The notes beneath the pieces were generated by a model that was not told where the DNA came from, did not search any database, and saw only the letters and a list, made by a program, of their open reading frames with translations. A DNA stretch of 64,000 bases from Colocasia esculenta (Eukaryota; Streptophyta; Magnoliopsida; Alismatales; Araceae). Position numbers and translations under genes: made by a program. The stretch spans positions 79,096,631 through 79,160,630 of the forward strand of contig CM024755.1 of the NCBI GenBank assembly GCA_014218235.1, in the 5' to 3' direction. Positions 11,124 to 22,082 of the stretch are shown one piece after another (within the stretch, counting starts at the first letter, position 1; every line of letters starts with the position of its first letter).

Positions 11124-12270
11124 ATGGAAACTAACAAGGGGTTTATAGCTGAAGGACACTCGGTGTCTAGGCCTCCCATCTTTGATGGCACTGACTATAC
11201 GTATTGGAAAAATCGTATGCAGGTTTTTCTGAGAGCTCAGGACTATGAGCTATGGAAGATCGTCAGCAAGGGGCCTTATGAGCTGCCCGCTGACGAAGAC
11301 ACCTGAACCAGGGAGCAAATTCGCAAAGGCACCCTGAATTGGAGCGCATTGAACATGATGTAGTGCGCCGTGCATCCAAAGGAGTATTCAAGGGTCTCCA
11401 CATGTAAGTCAGCAAAAGAGATGTGGGACAAATTGGAGCTCATATACGAAGGAACGTTTGAGGTAAGGGAAACCAAAGCAAGCATGCTAGTATCTGAATA
11501 TGAGATGTTTAAAATGAAAATTGAAGAAACCCTTTCAGATATGTTTGCTAGATTCATGCTAATAATAAATGGGTTGAAAGGTCTCAAAAAGGAGTACTCA
11601 GAGAGTGACTTAGTTAGGAGATACTTCGGTCTCTTCCATCCTCTTGGCATACTAAGGCCACTGTCATTGAGGACTCTAAAAACCTTTCAACAATGAAATT
11701 GGATGAATTGATAGGATCCCTGATGACCTATGAGATAAATCTGAAAAGAAAAGAAATTGAGATTAATCCTAGAAAATCCATCGCCTTAAAAGCCTCTAAC
11801 AAAAGTTCTTCAAGTTCCAAGAAAGAAGTACAACAGGAAAGTGATGAATCTGAATCGTCTAGTGATAGTGAGAATGATGAAATGGCCATACTCACTAGAC
11901 AGTTCAAAAAATTCCTCAGGTTCAAAAAGAAAGGCTCAGGTAACTTCAAAACTTTCCCAATGAAAGATTTCTCAAATAAGTTTGAGTCTAACAAAAAATC
12001 TGACATGATTGTGTGCTATGAGTGTAAGAAACCAGGGCACGTGAGAGGTGAATGCCCAGAGCTCAAGAAAAAACTGAAAAAGGACAAGTTCACCTTCAAG
12101 AAAGCCAAGTCAATGATGGCTACTTGGAGTGATGAAGATGAAGATGAGAACGCATAAGGAAGCTCTGGAGATGAAGAAATTCAGTGCTTAATGGCAAGAA
12201 GTGAAGACTTCGCTGAGGTAAACTCTTCCTTTGAAAATTATTCTATTGATGAATGGGAAGAGGTATACAC
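11124..12270 (+). pseudogene. Sirevirus A gag, 5' part
   Basis: Gag of a Sirevirus. The start METNKGFIAEGHSV and FDGTDYTYWKNRMQVFL are the typical N-terminus of this family. Then come SAKEMWDKLELIYEGT and LDELIGSLMTYEI, and a CCHC zinc knuckle CYECKKPGHVRGEC (12013-12054), followed by an acidic region. Stops at 11305 and 11360 and a frameshift near 11625 inactivate it. The frame breaks at 12270 inside ...EWEEVYT, where element B is inserted; it resumes in frame at 21210 (LLFQKFCEYKSE...). Closest relative in the window is the gag at 48416. Confidence 0.9.
12266..12270 (+). repeat. Target-site duplication of B, left copy
   Basis: The bases tacac precede the LTR of B and recur at 21205-21209 after its other end. 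Removing B plus one copy joins the gag of A in frame. Confidence 0.85.
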
Positions 12271-13002
12271 TGAAGGGTTATGCGGAATAACACAATATGG
12301 TAATCTAGAAGGGGGGTTGAATAGATTACAACAATTTCTAATTACTGATGGCTTCTTTTCGGTGCTACAGCGATCTTAATGAAACTTGATTAGAATTCGA
12401 TTGAATATAAGAAAGCTTGAGTTGATATAAATGAGAACAGGGTATCAAACGTGCGTATGAACAACGTGCCTACCAATCATCTATCGCAAAACGCGAACAA
12501 ACCACAGGACACAATGATTTAAGGTGGTTCGGAGTACACAACTCGTGTATCCTACATCCACCGTCCACACACATACGCAGAAACGACTGCTTATGAGCGA
12601 GTTCAATACAGCAACTCACACACACACACGTTGTCTGATGAACCACGATCGGAACAACCACAATTTCGTGGATCAAGCACAAGGCATGCTTGAAACACAA
12701 TCACACACACACAATAGAATGGAAATTGTGAAATGGAGAAGAATTTAGAGTTGGGGAACAAATCCAGTTGGAATTCTTCTCGTGGATCGTCCAGACGCTC
12801 TTCAAACTTCGATTGGATGTAGACTGGTCGATGTAGAAGGTTGAATTGACGACGATCCGGCTTCAACTCCGCATGGATGGTGATTCCACGACGATCTGGG
12901 CGGAGGATTGAAGCAGGGCAGCAAATTGGGGCTTTTCCTCTTGGTCCCTTGGAGGCTCTTGCTTGGGGGGCTGCTCTGTGCGAATTTGGCTCCAAAAGGA
13001 TG

Positions 13003-13010
13003 CTATATAG
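13003..13010 (-). promoter_or_regulatory. TATA-like box of LTR B
   Basis: The word ctatatag (the same on both strands) lies 87 bp downstream, in element direction, of the nearest palindrome core, at the place where the other Sirevirus LTRs here have their TATA box. Confidence 0.45.
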
Positions 13011-13096
13011 TGTTAGGTAAAGGTGGGGGTCGTGGAGGAAGGAGACACCCAAATGGGGCTGGAAATTAGAATTTCTGAATTTCATGTTTCGTGTCT

Positions 13097-13298
13097 GTCG
13101 ACAGGTGCACTTGCATCTGTCGACAGATGCACTCAGTCCATGATCAGTCTGAGAACTGGGTTTCAGAAATCTGAAATTCTGTGTGTATCTGTCGACAGGT
13201 AATTTGCATCTGTCGACAGATGCACTCAGAGATACAAAACTGAAGTCTGTCTTGGGTTGTCTGTGTGTATCTGTTGACACATACCTGGGCCTGTCGAC
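13097..13298 (-). promoter_or_regulatory. Phased GTCGAC palindromes in U3 of B
   Basis: Three pairs of cores start at 13097/13119, 13191/13212 and 13273/13293 (one is GTTGAC), with within-pair spacing of 22, 21 and 20 bp. The full word is mostly CTGTCGACAG, as in LTR A. Confidence 0.8.
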
Positions 13299-13538
13299 AG
13301 ATACTCTTCTTTGACATTGCCTTGGTCTGTTTGCTCATCTCTGATGCTCCATCTTTCATGCTTGTGCACCTACATGTAAATACATTGTTAGTGATATACA
13401 TTATATGATTTAGCAATATTTAACATAATCATCTTTCATGGTGTTTTTCATGTTAATTAACACATCAATTTTGCATTAAATCAATGTTCAAGGATATTAA
13501 TGTGATCATAAAAAACATGATATATTGAAAACCCAACA

Positions 13539-13553
13539 ATCTCCCCCTTTTTG
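13539..13553 (-). other. Polypurine tract of B
   Basis: On the minus strand it reads caaaaagggggagat immediately before TGTTGGG of the LTR. This is the plus-strand primer site for reverse transcription; the same sequence precedes the LTR of C at 25669-25683. Confidence 0.85.
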
Positions 13554-13830
13554 ATGATGACAAAAAAATTCAATTGATGCATAATATGATGTTCTCCCTT
13601 TTTGACAACATACAAAAAGTCAAGTCATGCACATATAAGAGACGAATAAACATGAACTGTGATTTTTCATTGATTGATCATTCAAATTACACAGTACAAG
13701 AGACAACCATACATGACTCAATAAAAAACAAAAGGAAGGGAAATAACATGAGCAAGCAAAAAGATAACAGGACTAGTGAGACTAACTCCCAGCTAAGACT
13801 CTTAACGACCTCTAAGGACCCTGAGACCCT

Positions 13831-15060
13831 CTATTCATCGTCATGTCCAGTAGGTGGAGGATGACGGGATCCAGCTCTCTCGGAGTAGAGGTAATCAAGC
13901 CGGTCTTGGATATGCACGTGAGACTCATCCAGAGAGTTGAGGCGAGCATCCACTTGATCAAATCTAGTGTTCAGTTGAGCAAATCCTGAGGTCATCTGTT
14001 GATGCAATTGTGCCAAGTAATCACGAAGAGATTGTTCGTGAGGCACATGTACATCAGCAAATTCTTGAGGTTGATCAGGCATTTGCTCATCCTGATGCTC
14101 TTCATCACTGTCTTCATTATCTTCATTGTCTTCATTGCCTTCATTGTCTTCATTGTCAGGCCTCTTCATCACCTTGTTGTTCTTTCCCTTTGAGAGTCCT
14201 TGTGACTACACCGTCTACAAACTTGTAGCCCATTCGGTGAGCGGCAGTGAGGTCAAATGCACTGCGGATTTTAAGGAGACGAGCTCACTTGAAGGAATAG
14301 GAATGCCAATGAAAATTAGAAGAGAGGTGATGGGGCAAGCATATGGCATTGATCTCTTGGTGTTGGAGAAACACGACGAATGAGGCTTAGCATGAGTTCA
14401 GGTAGATTGATTTGTTGACATTTGAGGAAGAATATGAACAAAGACTTATGGACCTCAGTGACCAATTCTCGGCTTCCATCCTTTGGACGATCAAAGTAGT
14501 GAAGATATGATGGATCATCCGGATCAAAGGAGGAAAGGAGTTGGCATTCAAACGAGCAATTTTCTTAGTGGAATCATAAGGTTGCAAAGTGAGAAGTTCA
14601 TAGTACTCAGAAGCGGAAGGAGTATAGTTGAAGATTTCAACTCTGAGTTTGGGATTTGAAGGGCCGTCGAGATAAGATTTGCGGTGAGGTGAAAACGAGT
14701 GCCTTTCACCGAAGAGAAAAGATCTCCCTGATCGGAAAGCCCTAGGTTATTGAAAAATTCTGTGACGGCATTTGGAGAATATTGCAAGTGCGAGTACAGA
14801 AAGGATGTCCACCCTTGAGTGTCAAAGTAGGGTAGGAGTGAGGGGAACATCGATCCTAAGGACTCAAAGTCCACATACCGGGATTGGACGAGTTTCTTGA
14901 AGGTGTCGTGTACCGGATGAGATGGAGACCCTGAGGAACAATGAGTTCGGCAAACGATCTTCGCGATGCTTGCTACGATGTTCTGAAGGAGCCCTGGAAC
15001 TCTCTCGGCGTCCTTCGAAGCGCGACGACGGCGAGTGAGAATCTTGGTCTTGGGTGCCAT
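13831..15060 (-). pseudogene. Env-like third ORF of Sirevirus B, broken
   Basis: The ORF lies between pol and the 3' LTR, the place of the env-like ORF of Sireviruses. It starts at 15060 with MAPKTKILTRRRR. Landmarks shared with the third ORFs of C and G are QGWTSFL, then NSFPPLIRMIHH (frameshifted), then a PYA block. The C-terminal part (14172-13831) has an acidic repeat NEDNEDNEDSDEE and a coiled-coil-like tail. I see no signal peptide or membrane helix, so envelope function is doubtful; the N-terminal block resembles plant transposon-encoded proteins of unknown role. At least two frameshifts and one stop inactivate it. Confidence 0.65.
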
Positions 15061-15321
15061 CTGAAGAAGGAGGGTGAGAATGGCGTTTGGGAAGGGAGAG
15101 TGGAGGGATCTCAGATGAGGAGCAGCGAGATCTTCAGAGACGGATCGGATCTTGAGCCCTGGAGGGGAAAGAGAGGGTTTGGAGAAGAGGAGGAGGAAAT
15201 GAGAGGGGAAATGGTCGTGGGAAGCCTTTAGAATAGGTTTAGAAGGATTTAGAAAAGAGGCCCCACACAAAAGACTTGAACCGGCGCGATGGTTGGCTTC
15301 AAAACGGATCTGGGCCGCCGG

Positions 15322-15353
15322 CTGTCGACAGATGACCATCTGTCTGTCGACAG
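15322..15353 (-). promoter_or_regulatory. Palindrome pair ahead of env-like ORF of B
   Basis: Two copies of CTGTCGACAG at 15322 and 15344, 22 bp apart, lie about 260 bp upstream of the env-like start. The equivalent place in C (28275-28345) and G (60790-60816) also has such pairs. Confidence 0.75.
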
Positions 15354-16989
15354 ATAATTGCTTTTTGGCAGAAACTTGATTTTTTCAAGATTTTTCAACG
15401 GGTCAAGTGTTCATTGGCATTTTAGGGTAAAATAGGTGTATGTACAAGATAAAAATGCATATCCATTATGATGAAGACATGACACAAGTCTACAATGATT
15501 TTGAAATAAAACCGATGAGTTCTTTAATTAGATCATAAAGAACACATTTCACAAAAGCCAGTGAAAATTAAATAACTCTTTTGATTAAGGCCATTGAAGA
15601 AAAACATGCATCAAAATAGAGATGATAGTCAGATGAAATTGAATTAGATGGCCACAAGAACATCTTACCCATAAGAAGCACATTGGACTTGACCCATAAG
15701 AAGCACATTGGACTTGACGTAAATTTTTTTCAGAGGCTTCACTCTATTTCTAGTATGATTTTAGGATCTTTAAACAGCGAAGATGGGAAAGGTGGCAATG
15801 AGGAGCACTTTCACTTTTTCATGGAAGGTAGACATTTGTGATGCCAATACCCTCAGTTACTCAATGTGAGTGTCCATCAAGCCATTGTATAGATTAATGA
15901 AACAACCTTTTGACGCAGACGGACATTGGTGGATGCCATGTCCCCGGTTACTTAGTGATTTTCATCATTGCTCTACCTCTATCCTCCCAAATGAAAGATA
16001 TTAAATTTTTTTTTTTGTTTGAAACGTAGAAATAGGTAGCTTTTTCTCCCTTTTATTTGTTTTTACTTTTCGTCAAGTACATGAATTCTTAGGCAAGTGA
16101 AATGTAGAACATTAAATTCAAGGACCTTCTGATTTTTCAAATCATTGGATTCTTCATGTTTAATGACAGGGAGTTATTCAAAGAGATGTTTAAAATAATT
16201 TTTGGTTTGCTCTTTGTGTTCAAAATGATCTAAATAGTCCTCAATCAAGTTGTTGCATCAACATCATTTAGACTTGGTTCACGACTTTGACATGAAGTGG
16301 ATATGAAGGTTATATTGCACAAACAATCCAATGTTTACCTTTAATCAAGTATGAACACTTTCTGCAAAGTATGAAGAAGGAAGAAAAAGTGAGAATGTGT
16401 GTATCTGTCGACAGCAGGAATCTGTCTGTCGACAATGCACACAGACTGATGAATTGAAGTTTCAGTCAGAACAAGTCTGAGTGTACCGTCGACAAATGGA
16501 TGTGTCTGTCGACAGATATGAACAAAGTGGATTTTTCTGGTTTCAGTTGAGTGCACATGAAGTTCAAGGAAGTGAGAAAATAAAAATGAAGCGTAGGAAG
16601 AGTTTCTCATGAAAATACTCATCTACCCCTGAACTTATCCCCATAGTGTGTGCACAGTGTTGACACAACATCTAAGCAAGGATTCACACAGCATTTGATA
16701 CAAGGCAAACATGTTCATTTCAAGAATATCATACACAAGCACATGTCACAGAAAATGCATTGTTTCATGGAGTTAACATGATAAAATGTAAGGAACTAAA
16801 AATCCTATGTGAAGTACAAGACCTTTATATGCAATGGGACTATGGATACTTGGCGGAGAATGTTTTCCTCACGCATGATGATAGTTTTCCAAACAAGCCG
16901 AACTTGTTCTTCCACAGTTCACCATTTGATATACCACATAGTCATTCACACATAAAGAGCATGTACTCCAATATGGAGAATTAGTTTCA
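15354..16989 (-). other. Pol-env spacer of B, non-coding
   Basis: No protein-coding signal is visible. The stretch holds A/T-rich sequence, words like ggttactc/gttacttagtg (15856, 15950) that recur in the spacers of C and G, and two palindrome pairs at 16407/16428 and 16498/16518 (spacing 21 and 20 bp; one core lies in accGTCGACaa). A tggcggagaatg block near 16850 matches the tggcggagacat block near 29510 in C. Confidence 0.65.
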
Positions 16990-19900
16990 TTGCATTTTAC
17001 ACAAACCCAATTCTCTTCTTAAGGATGTGAATCTATCTTCAGACAAGGGTTTGGTGAAATATCAGCAATTGTTTTTCTGTGGGAATGAAATTAAGTTCCA
17101 AGTTTTATTGGCAACTTCATCTCTAAAGAAATGATGTCGCATTTCAATGTGTTTAGTCCTTGAGTGTTGGACAGGTTTTTTGAAAGGTTGATAGCACTTG
17201 TGTTGTCACATAGTATAGTGTGCATCCATTTCAACATTATAGTCAGCTAACTGACTTTTGATCACAACACTTGAGCTGCACAACTTCCTGCAGCGACATA
17301 TTCTGCCTCTGCAGTGGAGAGTGCAACCGAGTGTTGTTTCTTGGATGCCCACGAAACCATGCAACCGCCAAGGAATTGGCAATATCCACTAGTACTTTTC
17401 TATCAATTTTACATCCAGCCATATATCAGCATCAAAATATGATATCAATCAAAACTACTGCCGCCTGCTGGGTACCAAAACCCAATTGCATGTACCTGAG
17501 AGATATCGGAAAATTCTCTTGACTGCAATAAATGGCTTTCTTTTGACTAGATTGATATCTAGCACAAAGGCAAACACTGAATTGTATATCCGTCTACTTG
17601 CAGTAAGATAAAGGAGTGAGCCAATCATACCTCGAAGTGCTTTGCATCTACCGGTTTACCTTTCTCATCATTTTCCAATTTGATGCTTGTGCTCATTGGG
17701 GTGGAGGCCAGTTTAGCTTGTTCAAATTGAAATCGTTTGAGAAGCTCTTTGACATATTTTTCTTGATTTATGAAGAAGCCGTCTTCATGTTGTTTCACCT
17801 GTAAACCAAGAAAGAATTGAAGCTCCCCCATTAGACTCATCTCAATTCACTGTGCATGTGTTTAGAAAATTCTTCACACAGTGAGGGTTAGTAGAACCAA
17901 ATATAATATCGTCCACATAAACTTGACAAAAATTATGTGATTGCGAGCTTTCTTAGTGAGAGTGTTTGGTCCACTTTATCTCTTGAGTAGTTTTTGCTTA
18001 CAGAAAATTGCTTAGTCTATCATACCAAGCTCGAGGTGCCTGTTTCAAACCATAAAAAGCTTTGTGCAATTTATACACATGGTTAGGCATTTCAGAATTT
18101 TCAAAACCTGTTGTTGAGAGACATAGACTTCTTCTTCTTTGATATAGCCATTTAAGAAAGCAGTTTTAACATCCATTTGATAAAGTTTGAACTTATGGGA
18201 GCATGCATATGCCATAAAAATTCTGACTGCTTCTAATCTGGCTACAGGAGCAAATGATTCTTCAAAATCTACACCAAAATCTTGATTATATCCTTTTGCA
18301 ACGAGTCTAGCTTTATTTCTGACCACTTTTCCTTCTTCATTAAGTTTATTCCTAAACACCCATCTAGTTCCTATGATAGAAATTTCAGGGTTCTAGGAAC
18401 TAAACTCCTTACATTATTTCTTTGAAATCGACCAAGTTCCTCATGCATAGCATCAATCCATGAGTTATCTTTTAAGACTTCTTCAACATTTTTGGGTTCC
18501 ACTTGAGAGACAAAAGCAAAAAGATCATGTTCAATTATTGTCTAACTTGAGACCTTGTTTGAACAAATCATTTAAACTACTATCACATCATCAAGTGGGT
18601 GATCTTTGGAATACCTCACATTTGTGATTGTTGAGGGCCGGGAGCATCTTGTCCTTGAGGAATTTGATCTTGTGAATGTTGTTCTTCAGGAGGTTCCTTC
18701 TAGTGGATTTTCTTCATGTTTTCATGTTGTTTTCTGAAGGCTTTCTCATCATCTCATCATAGTCCTTGTGAAGATATCCACCTTGGTCTTGGAACCTTCT
18801 TCAGATTTGTCTTTTGCTTTGACTTGTAGGTCATCAAGTGATGTTCCTTCATCTTCTTTTCAGTTCTATTAACAGTCAAACTGTTAGTTTTGGCATAAGT
18901 CTCATCAAAAATTACATGTGGAGTTTCTTCCACATGCGTGTTTTATTGTTACACCCTATATGCCTAGAGTGTTCGGAGTAGCCTAGAAAACCACCTTGAT
19001 CACTTTTGGCTTCAAATTTATCTAAATCAGATTTATCATTGTTATGAATAAATACCTTTGAGCCAAATACTCAGAAGTACCCAAGTTGGGTTTCTACCTT
19101 TCAACAATTGGTAGGGGGTTTTCTTTATTACAGGTCTTACCATGGCTCTGTTTAGAATGTAGCATGAAGTGTTCACTGCTTCTGCCCAAAAGCTTCTTGT
19201 GAGTTGGCCTTCAACCAGAAGAGTGCGAGCCATTTCCACCAATGTTCTGTTTTTCCTCTCCACTACTCCATTTTGTTCTGGAGTCCTTGGGAGGAGAACA
19301 GATGTTCAATCCCTTGGTGCCTACAAAATCAGAAAATGCATTGTTATCAAATTCTCCCCGTGATCGGTGCGGATTGAGCATATTTTATTCACATTGCCAT
19401 GCTCAATCTTGTTAAAGAATTCTTGGAAGATTATAAGTGTTTCACTTTGTGTGCCAAGAATTTGACCCATGTGAACCTAGAAAATCATCTACAATGACAA
19501 AACCAAAACGTTTACCATTGAGACTTAAAGTTCTAGTTGGTCCAAAAAGGTCCATGTGCAACAGTTCATATGGTTTAGATGTGCTTACCGGTGCTTTGGA
19601 TTGAAAGATTTCCGGGTTTGTTTTCCCTGTGCACATGCATCACAAAAACTTTCATTGTTGTTAAAAGAATGTCAGGAAGTCCATTTACTAATTTGAACTT
19701 CATGATCTTGTGCAATACGTTGTAGCTCGCATGGCCAAACCTACGATGCCACAATGTTAATTCATCCTGTCTATTTGCAACAAGACACAAATTGTCATTT
19801 TCTGGATCATCTAAGTCAACTAAGTAGATGTTATTCACTCTTTTTCCAGAAATTTTACACTTCCTGTTTCTTTATCAACAATTTGACATGAATTTGATTC

Positions 19901-20100
19901 AAAGATGACGTTATGACCTCTATCACATAATTGACTTATGCTAAGCAAATTGTGATTAAGGCCATCAACTAACAGTACATTTTTAATTGAATTGGAGGGA
20001 CACTTACCGACATTACCTGCGCCAATGATTTGGCCTTTGTTGTTACCTCCAAAAATAACTTGTCCTCCATCTTTCTCTACTAGCAAATAGAATTTAGCTT
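16990..20100 (-). pseudogene. Sirevirus B pol (protease, IN, RT, RNase H)
   Basis: In element order: the protease part with VIFGGNNKGQIIGAGNVGKCPSN (20086 downward) and LLSISQLCDRGHNVIF; the GAG-pre-integrase block LTLWHRRFGHASYNVLHKI (near 19740); integrase with LLHMDLFGPTRT and FGFVIVDDF (19550) and ERKNRTLVEMARTL...FWAEAVNTSCYILNRA (19260 downward); RT with FRNKLNEEGKVVRNKARLVAKGYNQDFGVDF and MDVKTAFLNGYI (18360 downward), with YVDD retained in a shifted frame near 17920; then LMGELQFFLGLQV (17840) and the RNase H end AEAEYVAAG-like (17290) and the IADIFTKPL-like region (17060). Many frameshifts and stops; each domain is recognisable but none is intact. Confidence 0.85.
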
Positions 20101-20950
20101 TGTCGCCGTCATGTGCCTCGAACAGCCGCTATCCAAGTACCATTTGTTTTGATGTTGGGTTGCTAGGCATTCCTGCATATGGGATCAGACAAGAGGTTTT
20201 GGTACCCAAATTACTTTGGGTCCCAAAATTTCATTCATGCAACAAAGTAAATGCTTAGGAATCCAAACTTGTTTGAATTTCTGTTTCTTTGGATTATTCT
20301 AGCATTGTTTTTCATCATGACCAATCTTCTTACACACATTACATGAAGAAATTTTCTTTTCAATTTTTTGTTGCTTGATAGACTGTTTATTAGTTGAAGT
20401 TGTTCTTGCCTGTCGATAGGCACCATTCCATCTGTCGACAGGTGGCTTTTTCTTTTGTTTGTTGGGAACATTTGTTTTGGGTTGCAATACTTTGGTCTGA
20501 GATTGACTATTGTTATGCTTTGTGGGACACATGCTTGCTTGTGCTTGGGCTAGGATCAACAAAGGAAGTGATCAATGACTCTCCTATTTTCTTTTGTTTG
20601 ACAGGTGATATCCTAACCATGCTTGGTTACATGTATTTTAGCACCCAAAACCGCATCTAGATTTTGCTTTCCTTTTACAAATTTCATTAAGTCCTCAGAT
20701 TTCTTCTCAATTCTTTTTCAGTTTGTTCCAACTTTTCTTTGTTTCTAGATGTTCTTCTTGAAAGAATACAAGAGAATGGCTTAAACAGTCCTTTTCTTTT
20801 TGTGTTTCTTGTAATTTCATTTTCAAGCAATCCATCTCTTCACTATGAGTCTTTTCATCAACTTTCATCATTTCTATTTCTTTTGTCAGGAATGCAATTC
20901 GTTCATCGTGATTTTTATCATGCACATGGAGTTGCATTTCTTTTTCAATA
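20101..20950 (-). pseudogene. Sirevirus B gag, N-terminally deleted
   Basis: Only the C-terminal half remains. The coiled-coil part SIEKEMQLHVHDKNHDERIA (20950 downward) matches the coiled coil of gag A at 21290. Then a CCHC knuckle-like CNVCKKIGHDEKQC (near 20305) and the tail ILGPKVIWVPKPLV-like (20200). The missing N-terminus means the deletion runs from the coiled coil to a primer-binding-like site. A palindrome pair at 20412/20434 (22 bp apart) lies inside the coding region. Confidence 0.8.
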
Positions 20951-20961
20951 CTCTGATACCA
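20951..20961 (-). other. Primer-binding-like site of B
   Basis: On the minus strand it reads TGGTATCAGAG, an 11-base match to the plant copia primer-binding site, sitting directly between the truncated gag and the short LTR-like end. Confidence 0.6.
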
Positions 20962-21204
20962 GGTATATAGGATCTCAGGCATTGCCGTTACGCCAAAACT
21001 CGAGTTGTTGTGTAAGGATACCATCCTTCCTTATAACCTACCACAGGGTACAGTCCCCTGCTGGACAACTCAGCAACACCCGCAGGCAGGTCCCACCCGA
21101 CCTAGGCCTGACTTGGCCAACCGCCTCTGCCACACCCTCATTCTCAGGTCGCCCCAGGGTGAGACACTGGCACGCGCACCTGCCTCGCAGCATGCCGCCC
21201 AACA
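20962..21204 (-). mobile_element. Short 243-bp LTR-like end of B
   Basis: In element direction it starts TGTTGGGCGGCATGC at the tacac duplication and ends ...gatcctatatacc against the primer-binding-like site. It is GC-rich (clusters such as ggcaggtgcgcgtgcc) and unlike the 1268-bp LTR beyond the first seven bases. It contains ggggactgtaccctg, similar to gggactgtaccctt found near 45500 and 54920 in the other copia LTRs. It may be the LTR of another small copia element captured by recombination. Confidence 0.55.
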
Positions 21205-21209
21205 TACAC
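21205..21209 (+). repeat. Target-site duplication of B, right copy
   Basis: The second tacac. After it the gag frame of A continues (cttattgtttcag). Confidence 0.85.
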
Positions 21210-22082
21210 CTTATTGTTTCAGAAATTTTGTGAATACAAGTCTGAAAATAAAGCACTAAAAAAGAAGATCACCTCACTTGTTCATAACACATCTAATGAT
21301 GAACAAATTGCAATCCTAACTAAAGAAATTGAGTTATTAAAAATTGAACATGAAGATCATCATGTGGAAATGGATTGCATAAAAGAAAACTACAAGAAAA
21401 TGAAAAGGAGAAACAAGCATTAAATAAATCAGTTGAAACTCTCCAACATGAGAATCATGAGATTCAGAAAAAGTTGGAACAAGCTCAAAAGGAACTAAAG
21501 TAAAACTGATGATCTCTCAAGATTTGTGAAAGGAAAAGAAAATTTGGATGTAATTTTGCGAGTCAAAACTAACATCACAAGGCATGGGCTTGGGTTCCAA
21601 CCTGAAAAACAAAAGAAACGTGGAGAAAAATTGATCACATCATTTGTTGATTGCAGTCTAAGTACAAGTAAACAAGCTCCAACCAAAAGCAAGAATACCC
21701 AAGTTAAAGGCAAGAAATTGCAAAATAAACAAATGCCTTCATCTGTTCAACACACTAAGAAAATTGTTGACAGACCCAAAGAGATCTGTCGACAGGCCTG
21801 GAAATTTGCAGATAAAAGAATGCCAAACAAGCATAAAAAAGGCCAAAAGCAATCACAAGCTCAACACAATACCAAAAGAAATGTCTTGAGTAAAACTCCA
21901 TCATGTAATTACTGTATAATTAGCCATGCAGAATAACAATGCTGGAATAAGTTAAACAAACTGAAATATAAACAAGTTTGGATTCCTAAGTATTTACTTT
22001 TTGACATGAATGATATATTGGGACCCAAAGTAATTTGGGTACCAAAACCTCTTGTCTGATCCATCTATGCAAGAATGCCTAG
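21210..22082 (+). pseudogene. Sirevirus A gag, 3' part
   Basis: Continuation of the gag at 11124-12270 beyond inserted element B. It encodes the coiled coil KSENKALKKKITSLVHN and EQIAILTKEIELLKIEHEDH, then a basic linker and the zinc-knuckle-like CNYCIISHAEQC-like block (21904-21945), with a TAA inside, and the tail ILGPKVIWVPKPLV (22018-22060). A palindrome pair (cores 21766 and 21788, 22 bp apart) is embedded in the linker. Homology with the matching tail of B stops at aatgcctag (22082), where Tekay sequence begins; protease, pol and 3' LTR of A are lost. Confidence 0.85.

Larger units (their letters stand above)
12271..13538 (-). mobile_element. 3' LTR of Sirevirus B
   Basis: On the minus strand the LTR starts TGTTGGGTTTTCAAT at 13538 just after a polypurine tract and ends ...cataacccttca at 12271. 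The end signature (ttcaaccccccttctag, reversed) is at 12303-12322. It carries three palindrome pairs and a TATA box. Its length, 1268 bp, is close to the 1335 bp of LTR A. Confidence 0.85.
12271..21204 (-). mobile_element. Sirevirus B, nested in gag of A
   Basis: A minus-strand element of 8934 bp bounded by tacac on both sides. Reading in its own direction it has a 243-bp LTR-like end, a primer-binding-like site, an N-truncated gag, protease, integrase, RT, RNase H, a spacer, an env-like third ORF, a polypurine tract and a 1268-bp LTR. The two ends do not match each other: the left is a full Sirevirus LTR, the right a short unrelated sequence that shares only TGTTGGG. It is thus a defective or recombinant copy. 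All coding regions contain stops. Confidence 0.8.

Noticed and set aside
12603..13416. Minus-strand frame of 225 codons plus a neighbouring one
   Set aside because: They lie wholly within the LTR of B and span its palindromes; the apparent CRQ/VDRY repeats are translations of the CTGTCGACAG words.
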